Below are positions 1-14,864 of a DNA stretch of 64,000 bases, one piece after another. Under the pieces are notes generated by a model. The model was not told where the DNA came from and searched no databases. It worked only from the letters and a program-made list of their open reading frames with translations. Both the position numbers and the translations under genes were made by a program. Numbering within the stretch: position 1 is the stretch's first letter; every line of letters begins with the position of its first letter. Source of the DNA: Phaeosaccion multiseriatum (Eukaryota > Ochrophyta, other classes); NCBI GenBank assembly GCA_965112735.1, contig OZ218955.1:1612001-1676000 (forward strand), in the 5' to 3' direction.

Positions 1-15
1 TCCCTTCCCCTTTAG

Positions 16-2711
16 GGCCTGCGTTGGCTCAATCTTGGCCCCAGCATGGAGCAATTCAGTCACACGATGGCGGCCCAGACCCGACTAGATGTGGAGGCGA
101 ATCATCTTATCATCTTCAACGATAACTTCAAGGTGGGAGGAGGTTAGGGGCATATGGGCAGGAGAGGGGAGGGGAGGGGAGGGGAGGGGAGGGGAGGGAA
201 GGGAAGGCAGGGGAGGAGGGAGGGAGGGGAGGGGGGGGGGGAGGGAGGGAGAGAGGGGAGAAGGAGGGAGGGAGAGGGAGGGAGGGGTAGGGGGAAGGGA
301 GAGGGAGGGAGGGAGCGGGGGGTGCATCGACGTCGATACCTATATACATCCTTGTTGACGTCTATCCATCCATTTCAATGGCTATTTCCACATGGAAGGC
401 TGCTGACGTCTATCCATCCATTTCAATGGCCATTTCCACATGGAAGGCTGCTGACGTGTGTGTGTGAGGAGTGTTCGTTGGTACTGCAGAAAGGGATCTT
501 TCATTCGCAGATTCAGCGTCAGTCAGCGACAGAATCACACCCTCTGACTCCCTCTTTCTTTGTGTCTGTGTATGTGTGTGTGTCTTTCTCTTTCTCTTTC
601 TCTCTGTCTGTGTGTGTATGTGTCTTTCTCTTTCTCTCTGTCTGTGTGTGTATGTGTGTGTGTCCTGTCCCTCCCTCCTGCCCCCCTCTCTCCCTCTCCA
701 ACTGTACCAACATCACCAATACATTCTTCCCCCCCCCACCCACCTATATACCAACTACATACATCCTACCCACATTACCTACTCCATACATCCTCCGTAT
801 ATTATATACCTACTACGTACCCCCTACCTATATACCTACAACATATACATCCCAACCATATACCTACTACACCCACTCAGCACGAGAGAGACTTGGCGTT
901 TCCCCAAGCGTTGTTCTGGTCCGAAGACGTGCTCGTAGAGACATTCGAGGAGGGCTTCCTCATTAGCGGTTACATTGAGAAGCTGCGGTATGATGCAGAG
1001 CAGGCCAGGCAGCGAGAGGAGGAGGAGGAGGAGGAGCAGCAGCAGACGGAAGCGAGGGGATGGCAGCAAACGGAGGGGATGGAGGGGAGGGGGACGAGGA
1101 GGAGTGGGAGTGGGTCAGACATAGGGGTAGGGCAAGGGTACCAAGGAGTGGGGCTAAGGGGCGACCATATGGCAGCGGCGGCAGCGAGGGGGGGCGGGGG
1201 GCGGCGCCGGACCGAGGGGGGGCGGGAGGAGGAGGGGTGGCGGCAGATGGGGGGGGGTGAGGAGGAGGAGGAGGAGGGAAGTAGCTCCTCCAGCAGGATA
1301 GGCAGACTCACCAAGAGGCCGCTGGCGAAGGTCAAGTGAGTACAGGGATGGCACTGGATGGTGTTGGATGGGGGTGGGGATGTGAGAGGGGAGGAGGGAG
1401 AGGAAGAGGTAGAGGGAGAAGGAGACCAAGAGGGAGGGCGCGAGAGGGACGGAGGGGGAAGCAGAGCTGTCCTTCCATCTCTCTCTCTCTCTCTCCGCTC
1501 TCCCCGATTGTTGTTGCTCCATTGCGGATGAGTCCATTCATTCTCACTCAACACTTGTTTCTCACACTTGGTTGGGAGAGATTTACCAACTGTTCCCCAC
1601 CCCCCCCTACCGCACCGCCAACTCCGAGACTCCCCTCCCGCCCTACTCTTCACTTCCTCACACAAGTCCGTCCCCCCTCCCTCCCATCCCTGCCCGCCTC
1701 GCCTCCCTCTATCCCCTCTTCTCCCTCCGTCCCTCTCTCCTCTTTTCCCTAATTTTCCGCCCTCCCCTCATTTCCCTCCCTCCCCTACCCTCCCTTCCCT
1801 CCCCTCCCCTCCCTCCCTCCCTCGCCTCTCTCCCTCCCTCCCCTCCCTTCCCCCCCTCCCTCGCCTCTCTCCTCCTTCCTCCCTCCCTCCCTCACCCCCT
1901 CCCCTCCCTCCTCTCCCTCCTATCCCGCACCCTTCACAACCAGAGGATGGATGGATGCCCTCCCCCTCCACATCCCCCTCCCCCCCCGACAACACCCCAA
2001 CGAAGCCAAAGCCAAGGCCAAGCCACCGTCCCACGAGGACATTGCCCAGCCTGTAGACCTTTCCCTTGCGCACTTCATCGTGTCAAGAGGTGCGGATATG
2101 TACCTCAAGATGCTACTCCGAGACAATCTCATGCACGCAGACCTGCATCCAGGTAGGTGACGAACGTTACTTTGTAGTAAGTCACGTAAAGATTTACTTT
2201 GTAGTAAGTCACTGGTAATTTGTCCTTTTGTAGTATGTCACTTAATATTACTTTGTAGTATGTCATTGAAGGGGTAGTTTGTAGTAAGTCATAAGAGTCA
2301 GTGTAGTCGGATAGATACGCAGCCCGGCAAGTGCCTTGTGTGCCCGTGCGCGCGTGCGTGCGTTTTTGCTCCGCTTCTCCCTCATCCTCCCTCTGCCGCC
2401 ACATCAATGTCAGCCCTTCCTTCAGAGGAAAGACTGGCGATGGCAGCGGATGGCGAAGAACCTCTTTTCCTGTTGAGGTCAATAAACTGACTGAAACTGA
2501 TACGAGAGTATACACCTGACGCCATCCTTCTTCTCTGTGTGTCCCCCCCCCCCCCTCCTCCTCCTCCTCCTCCTCCTCCTCCTCCTCCTCCTCCTCCTCC
2601 TCCTCCTCCTCCTCCTCCTCCTCCTCCTCCTCCTCCTCCTCCTCCTCCTCCTCCTCCTCCTCCTCCTCCTCCTCCTCCTCCTCCTCCTCCTCCTCCTCCT
2701 TATCCTCCTCC

Positions 2712-2743
<32 letters not shown>

Positions 2744-2762
2744 CTCCTCCTCCTCCTCCTCC

Positions 2763-2794
<32 letters not shown>

Positions 2795-5700
2795 CTCCTC
2801 CTCCTCCTCCCCCTCCGCCTCCTCCGCCTCCTCCTCCTCCTCCTCCTCCTCCTCCTCCTCCTCCTCCTCCTCCTCCTCCTCCTCCTCCTCCTCCTCCTCC
2901 TCCTCCTCCTCCTCCTCCTCCTCCTCCTCCTCCTCCTCTGTTGATCAGGGAACATCATGCTGCATGTATCGCAGGTGAGTAACGGCGTCCGTTCTGTCCC
3001 TTTGTCAAGTGTTTCAGTTTTAGTTCCAAGTTTATGAGGGTGTACATCTTGACTCTGACTACAAACCCTGTCTCCACACCTTTGACTTAGATCCTGACCT
3101 CCTCCTTCTCCTCCTGCTGCTCCTCCTTCTCCTCCTGCTGCTCCTCCTCCTGCTCCTTCTTCCCCCCCCCCTCCTCCTCCTCCTCCTGCTCCTGCTCCTC
3201 CTCCTCCTCCTCCTCCTCCTCCTCCTCCTCCTCCTCCTTCTCCTCCTCCTCCCTCACCTCCTCCTTCTTCTTCTCCTCCTTCTCCTCCTCCTCCTTCTCC
3301 TCCTCCTCCTTCTCCTCCTCCTCCTCCTTCTCTTTCTCCTCCTCCTCCTCCTCCTCCTCCTCCTCCTCCTCCTCCCTCACCTCCTCCTTCTTCTTCTCCT
3401 CCTCCTCCTCCTCCTCCTCCTCCTCCTCCTCCTCCTTCTCCTCCTCCTCCTTCTCCTCCTCCTCCTTCTTCTCTTTCTCCTCCTCCTCCTCCCTCACCTC
3501 CTCCTTCTTCTCCTCCTCCTCCTCCTTCTCCTCCTCCTCCTCCTCCTCCTCCTCCTCCTCCACCTCCTCCACCTCCTCCCCCTCCTCCTCCTCCTCCTCC
3601 TCCTCCACCTCCTCCCCCTCCTCCTCCTCCTCTTCCTCCTCCTCCTCCTCCTCCTCCTCCTCCTCCTCTTCCTTCTCCTCCTCCTCCTCCTCCTCCTCCT
3701 CCTGCTCCTCCTCCTCCTCCTCCTCCTCCTCCTCCTCCTCCTCCTCCTCTTCCTTCTCCTCCTCCCCCCTCACCTCCTCCTCCTCCTCCTCCCCCCGCCC
3801 CGCAGGACTCTTCCTTTTCCCCGAAGCTTGTGGTGGTAGATGCAGGCATGGTAGCAAAGCTCATGAAGGGCGAGCAGGAGAACTTCATTGGCTTACTCGA
3901 GAGTCTCGGTGCTGGGGATGGGATTGAGGTGAGTGACTTCCTTCCTTCCTCCCTTTCTTCCTTCCTTCCTCCGTTGCTCTTTTCCTTCCGTCCTTTCGTT
4001 TTCCTCTTCCTCGCTCACTTGCCCACGGTACTTACTTATGCACTTACTTATGTGCCATGTCCTCTCTCTCCCTCCTTCTCGGACACCCTCCCCCTCCCTC
4101 CATACACACCCTCCCCCCATACACACATGCACACAAACACCCTCCCCCCATACACACACGCACACACAACACACTCAAAAACACCAAACCCACGCACACA
4201 CAACACACATACATACGTACGTACATACATACATACACGCACAATGGATGTATGATATATTCTCTTGGCAGGCTGCGCATCAGATCCTGCGCTTCAGCAG
4301 TGAGCAGACTTGCGTGGGGGATGACGTCAGAGGTTTCGTCAATGACATGGACCTGTTCTTCAGGTCAGCCAGTGGCTGGTGTCAGTCGTTCAGTCATTAA
4401 GTCAGTCAGGGCCTGTTGTATCACCAACTGCGGTGGTGTGTTGTGTGTTTGTTTAGGGCATTTTGTAACGGACACCTGCGGGTCTTCGTTCCTCCCCTCT
4501 CCTCTCCTCTTCTCTACGATACTCTCCTCTCCCCTCTCTCTTCTCCTCTCCCATTCTCCCGCCCCCCTCCCCCCCCCCTTCCTTGTGTGTGTATGTATGT
4601 GTGTGCGTGTGTGCGTGTGTGTGTTTGTATGCTTAGTGACAACTGCCGGGGCTACCACACGGGAGTGGACATTGGAGACGTACTGAGGGGTGTCCTGACC
4701 ATCGTCCGAAGGCATCAAGTAAGCGCCGAGCAGGGAGGGAGGAAGGAAGGAAGGAAGGAAGGAAGAAAAGGAGGGAAGGGGGGAGGGAGGGAGGGAGGGA
4801 GGGAGGGAGGAAGGAAGGAAGAGAAGGAGGGAAGGGGGGAGGGAGGCAGGGAAAGAGTGCAGGAGGGAGGGAGAAAGAGGGAAAGAGGGAGGGAGGGAAG
4901 GAGGCATGGTGCACCCTCTCTCTCTCTCTGGCACACACACCCTCTCTCTCTCGACGTCCCTACCTTTCTCTCTCTTTCCCTCCTTCTCTTTCTTCCCTCC
5001 TTCCTCCTTCCATATCTCCAGGACTTCGACTCGCCTCTTTCCCTCCTTCCATATCTCCAGAACTTCGACTCTCGCCTCTCTCTCTCTCTCTGTGCCCGTC
5101 CGTTTGGAGTGTGTCACGGACGGAGCTTTTACTCTGTGAGCTTCCCTCCACGCCCTGAACAACCAACATGCTTACTTCCTATCCCTCACGCGCCATGCGT
5201 GTGTCGTGTGTGTGTGTGTGTGTGTTTGTCTCTCTCTGTCTATGTGTGTGTGGTGTGTTTTTGTCTCTCTCTGTGTGTGGTGTGTGTTTTCTCTCTCTCT
5301 CTCTCTCTCTGTCTGCCTGTGTGTGTGTTTAGGTGCGTGTGGACGTGAACTACGCGACCCTCATCATGAACGTGCTCTGCTTAGACGGGCTGGCAAAGGA
5401 GTTCCTGCCCGACTACAACCTCTTGGACAGGTCAGTCAGTTGGTCATCCACTTGGACAGCCAGTCAGGAGTCGCCAGCTGTCAGTCGGTCTGTCAATGAG
5501 TCAGTCAATGAGTCAGTCAGTCAGTCAGTCAGTCAGTCAGTCAGTCAGGGAGTCAGTCAGTCAGCCAGTCAGTAAAGTACTTTGTAGTAAGTAAGTCGGT
5601 GAGCCACAGTCCCTCCGTCAGAGCCGGAGGGAGGGACTTTGATGGTCTTGAAATGGATCAACAACGCTTCCCCTCATCCTCCTCCCCCCTTCTGTGCTGT

Positions 5701-5822
5701 ACCCGCCCACGGATGATGATGTCTTTCTCCGTCTTCTCTTTTTCTCTCTCTCTCTCCCTCTCTCTCCCTCCCTTTCTCTATCTTCTCTCTCTCTCCCTCC
5801 CTACCTCCCTCTCTCTCTCCCC

Positions 5823-5856
<34 letters not shown>

Positions 5857-6052
5857 ATCACCAACTGGTAGATCACGCCCTCTCCTGGAGATGCACCGTC
5901 GCTGCAAGAGCACGCGAGTGGGGCGAAAGGTGATGAAAGTTGCGCTGCCCCTGGCGCAGTTCCTCAAAAAGTGTGGGGACGGACGTTTCTTGAACCAGAG
6001 CATGAGGCGCCTCGCCAGGGAGGGAGAAGAGAGAGGGAGGGGGATCCAATAA
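16..6052 (+). CDS. ADCK2: ADCK2-like UbiB/ABC1 family atypical kinase (5' partial)
   Basis: The 3' nine exons encode 460 residues: 16-132, 881-1335, 1944-2152, 2949-2974, 3806-3928, 4272-4363, 4637-4718, 5333-5430 and 5872-6052 (stop TAA at 6050). All intron phases agree. Family hallmarks seen are VDVEANHL-type helix residues in the first exon, EDVLVETFEEG in the second, the catalytic/metal motif HADLHPGN across the 2152/2949 junction, and VVVDAGMV at 3830 in place of DFG. The C-terminal half follows the ADCK2 subgroup pattern (LDGLAKEF, then RPLLEMHRR). UbiB proteins act in quinone biosynthesis and lipid homeostasis in mitochondria or plastids. The targeting peptide lies left of the window, so the location is unknown. 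The second exon carries a Glu/Gly/Arg-rich insertion (about 1016-1320) that is unusual for the family. Two donors are GTCAG-type. The final acceptor directly follows a copy of the dispersed GTATCACCAACTG element. Confidence 0.88.
137..330. repeat. GGGA/AGGG purine-rich low-complexity tract in ABC1 intron
   Basis: The tract is almost pure G/A on the + strand and lies just after the donor at 133. Open frames through it are repeat translations, not genes. Confidence 0.9.
358..455. repeat. Two-copy 48-bp tandem duplication
   Basis: The unit beginning GACGTCTATCCATCC is present twice, head to tail, with one substitution (GGCTATT versus GGCCATT). It lies in the first visible ABC1 intron. Confidence 0.9.
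2169..2292. repeat. Five-copy minisatellite with core CTTTGTAGTAAGTCA
   Basis: There are five imperfect copies about 27 bp apart in ABC1 intron 3, immediately after the donor. A further single copy occurs at 5579 in another intron of the same gene. Each unit contains a splice-donor-like GTAAGT or GTATGT. Confidence 0.85.
2553..2938. repeat. Near-pure (CCT)n tract of about 380 bp directly upstream of a 26-nt exon
   Basis: About 125 CCT units with few interruptions end ten bases before the acceptor of the exon at 2949. It acts as an extreme polypyrimidine tract. All long open frames here are repeat translations. Confidence 0.95.
3095..3800. repeat. Interrupted CTC/TTC pyrimidine tract of about 700 bp
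   Basis: C/T-only sequence with occasional CTG or ACC interruptions fills the intron from 2975 to the acceptor at 3805. Confidence 0.93.
4418..4430 (+). repeat. Dispersed element GTATCACCAACTG, exact copy
   Basis: It lies inside an ABC1 intron, 55 bases after the donor at 4364, with no coding role. Confidence 0.9.
4739..4900. repeat. GGAA/GGGA purine microsatellite
   Basis: GGAAGGAA then GAGGGAGG blocks occupy the ABC1 intron just after the donor at 4719. Confidence 0.85.
5431..5572. repeat. (TCAG)n array continuing from a GTCAGT splice donor
   Basis: The intron starts GTCAGTCAGT and the 4-bp unit recurs for about 140 bp, densest at 5503-5572. Confidence 0.88.
5855..5867 (+). repeat. Dispersed element GTATCACCAACTG, exact copy at a 3' splice site
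   Basis: It follows a run of CTG units. The next four bases are GTAG and the last ABC1 exon starts at 5872, so the element sits in the acceptor region. Confidence 0.9.
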
Positions 6053-6768
6053 CTTTTGGAGACAAACACAGCAGGATAGCAACATGATATCAACACGATG
6101 ATAAGAACATAGATATAATAAAAATAGAATGAAAATGAGGGGCGCGGGGCGGGCGAGCACAGTGTATGAAGCCATGAAGGCATGAAGGGGTGCAGGGGGT
6201 GGATGGGTTGGTTGACGGATTAACTGACCGATTGACTGATTGGTCGGGTGGTTGTGGGTTGTGATGGAATGGGTTGATTATTATTGACTGATTGGTCGGG
6301 TGGTTGTGGGTTGTGATGGAATAGGTTGATTATTATTGACTGATTAACTGGGTGGGTCGTTGGTTGACGGAGGTGGAAGGAATGAAGGACTTACTACTAC
6401 CTGACTGGCTGACTGACTGGCTGGAGGTGATGAGTCAAACGGACGACTGTAGACAGACTGTAGACAAAGAAGAGAAGGACAGAGAGAGAGCAGGGAACAG
6501 TACGCTGCGGGAGTGAAATCTATTCAGAGCTTTTTAGAGAAGAAGAAGGATTTATTTTTATAACGAAAAGTAGACGTTTACTGTCTAGCCCCCCCCTCCC
6601 TCTCTCTTCTGTAGTGAGTTCGACAAAAGCTCTCCACAAGCTGCCTTCTTCAAGGAGAGCACATCCACTGCCATCCTCTGGCCAGGTCCACTCGCCCAGC
6701 CATGCCTCCCTTCTGTCGCTCTTCCAACACAGCGAAAGAGTCGTACGACTCTTCCATCTTCCGCTGCT

Positions 6769-6781
6769 GTATCACCAACTG
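6769..6781 (+). repeat. Dispersed element GTATCACCAACTG, exact copy
   Basis: An intergenic copy preceded by CCGCTGCT and followed by TTCCTGCTGCTGG. Confidence 0.9.
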
Positions 6782-6939
6782 TTCCTGCTGCTGGTGGAAT
6801 CCTGTGATCCTCCTCCTCCTCCTCTCTCTATGTTCGCTCTCCTCTCCTCTCCCCGTCGAGAGGGAGGCTTGCTCTATACCTCTCTCTCGCCCCCCCCCAA
6901 ACGTACACCTCTCACGCATCCATCCCACGCCCACACACT

Positions 6940-6970
<31 letters not shown>

Positions 6971-7439
6971 ACGCACACGCACACACCCCACTCACTGTCA
7001 CACTCAATCCCCCCACCCACACGTATATGATGTCTCTCCCTCCACCCCACCTCTTCCTCTCTCCAAGCAAGCAAGACGACAACAAGCAGACACCACAATA
7101 CGCCTCTTTCCTTCTCCATATGCCTCCAGATGTCTATTTTCCCCCAGTCGAACATCACAGAGTTCGAGCCTGCTTGTATCTTCCTTCTTTCCTTCCTTCC
7201 TTCCCTCCATCTCTATCCTCCTCGTCCTCCCTCCTCTATCAGCGCCAAGTGTGATTGCTACTCCCCCTCCTCCTCCCTCTCCTCTCTCTCTCCTCTGCAC
7301 AACATTCCCTTCCTCAAGGGGGAGAGGCTGCAATGCTTTTTGTCCTCTTTTTGGCCCGCCAGCACCCCCCCGGGGTCCCTCAGGGGGTGCGGGGCGGGGA
7401 GAGAAAAGGCAATGAACGAAAAGAAAACTGCCGTCCGTT

Positions 7440-7585
7440 TTCACTGGACGCAGCTTTCCACCGTACAACCAATTGGTACTCCCCTCTTCTTCACTGCAGC
7501 TTTCCACCGTACACCCCTCTTCTTCACTGCAGCTTTCCACCGTACACCCCTCTTCTTCACTGCAGCTTTCCACCGTACACCCCTT
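7440..7585. repeat. 33-bp minisatellite, three near-identical units plus one diverged unit
   Basis: The unit contains GCAGCTTTCCACCGTACACC followed by CCTCTTCTTCACT. The period is a multiple of 3, which gives an 11-residue repeat in shadow frames. There is no evidence that it is coding. Confidence 0.88.
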
Positions 7586-7706
7586 CACTGCTCTCGAAAG
7601 CAACGCACGCTTCCTTCGCCCCTCCCAACCTTGAATCCATCCACCGCCATCCCTTCCTTCCTGCCTCGATTGAGCCAGTCTTGACCCGCCAACAGTTGCT
7701 TGGCCG

Positions 7707-7719
7707 GTATCACCAACTG
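7707..7719 (+). repeat. Dispersed element GTATCACCAACTG, exact copy in PLK 3' UTR
   Basis: Read on the minus strand it starts one base after the PLK stop codon (TGA, 7723-7721). Confidence 0.9.
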
Positions 7720-7720
7720 C

Positions 7721-13507
<5,787 letters not shown>

Positions 13508-14864
13508 GGCGCAAACACCTGCCCTTCCCTATCTCCTGCTGCAGAAGAGCACTGTGGCGCTGTCCTCTGCGACTGACTGTGCCTTCTATGCGGTGACTGT
13601 GGGGCAACACAGGCTGTCCCTGCCAGCCTCGCTACTTGCTCGGCAATTGCCAGCAGCAACACGCAATTCGTGTTCAGAAGATGAGTGTGTGTGGGCAGCA
13701 CACCGTAAGCCCTTGATGCAGTGGCTTTGCCTCGCCGAGAGATGACCAAGAGAGGAGGGATGGGAGGAAAAAGGAAGAAACTAGGAGACGATTATTTCCC
13801 CTCTCCTTCTCCCTTGTCTCTCACTGCAATCCTCCACCTCTCCACCCACGCGGTTACCACTTCCTGCTCATTCAATTCTCTTTCCTTCCCTTCTCTAATG
13901 CTGCTCCCTCCACCTGATTGTGAACAGTTAGCTATTTTCCCTCCTTTTGGGGGGGCTAGAACAAAAAAGGCCCAACCGCCCAAATGAGTTTCCGTTTCAG
14001 CTTATTAGACCCCCCCCCCCCCTCCTTTTCCTCCCTTTCCCTTCCTTCTCATTTTCTACTCTTCAGAATTTACAATAACTAAATCCATGCTGATCTCTTG
14101 CAACAAGAAATGAGAGAGGGACCCAGACTCCGTTAAAAGAGCTCACTCACCTCCGAGACACTACCGTTTTAGAGACACCCAAACGACCCCCCCCCCCCCC
14201 TCCTCACCCCAAACTCTTGTTTAAGCGAGTTTGAACATGCGCATCGTGTTGCCCTCGTCGAGACAAGTCGAATGCCGGCATCGTTGCCTCCTGCAACCTC
14301 TATCAAGTTCAGTTCTATGGCCCTGCAACGTGGGGAGGCCTAACAAACTGAAACTCCTGTTCCTTACGTAAGGGCCTTGCGGGTCTTACTTTCATTACAT
14401 AAGGGTGTCTTGCAGCCAGAGGGCAGAGGGCCCTCCCTCCCTCCCCCTCCCTAAAGTGCCTCTATCGCCGAGTTGAGCAGGTTTGGTTACGCGTCCCAGC
14501 CAGGTAGGGGTGGCACTGCATTCTACGCCATGCCTGTTCCGCTCTTTTCGGTGAATAATTCTCTTCTTTATAATACTAATACTACGAAGTAATATGTATA
14601 TTATTATATATCAATGTGCTCATTGCTCTGATTGATTGAGTGACTGGTGCATGCTATACCCATCCAAAATATGTACATAGTTTGACATACATACGGTGGC
14701 CTACCTGTGCCGCCCATTCTCCTCCCATCCTTCCCTTCCCTTCCCTCCCCCATACAAGCAAGTCGCCTCCCTCCGTCTATATTTTCTCTCCCATTACTCA
14801 TTACTCCTCCTCACTCGCCTCGCCGCCTTCTCAAAGCAACCAAAGCAACCAACTCAAACTCAAA
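13508..14864. other. Intergenic region: PLK upstream DNA and MAPKKK 3' flank
   Basis: No gene is recognised in 1.36 kb. Poly-C runs occur at about 14011 and 14189. The sequence ACTGAAACT at about 14347 recurs elsewhere in the window (about 10765, 22205, 41468). PLK promoter elements must lie here, but no canonical TATA box is evident. Confidence 0.6.

Larger units (their letters stand above)
6053..7720. other. Intergenic region between convergent ABC1 and PLK genes
   Basis: No supportable gene is present. It contains a two-copy 52-bp tandem duplication (about 6234-6340, GACTGATTGGTCGGG...), (CA)n at about 6940-6985, a 33-bp minisatellite (7440-7585) and two exact copies of the dispersed element. 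Confidence 0.7.

Noticed and set aside
154-966. Plus-strand frame of 270 codons at the left edge
   Set aside because: It crosses the ABC1 intron and purine repeats. The real exon begins at 881 in a different frame (HERDLAFPQALF).
2479-3888. Minus-strand open frames of 250-470 codons of poly-Gly, poly-Glu or poly-Arg
   Set aside because: They are translations of intronic CCT/CTC tracts. The same region is open in nearly every frame and lies between validated ABC1 exons.
14200-14560. Possible tRNA or small RNA in the PLK upstream region
   Set aside because: No cloverleaf, B-box (GGTTCGANTCC) or other RNA-gene signature could be found by eye.
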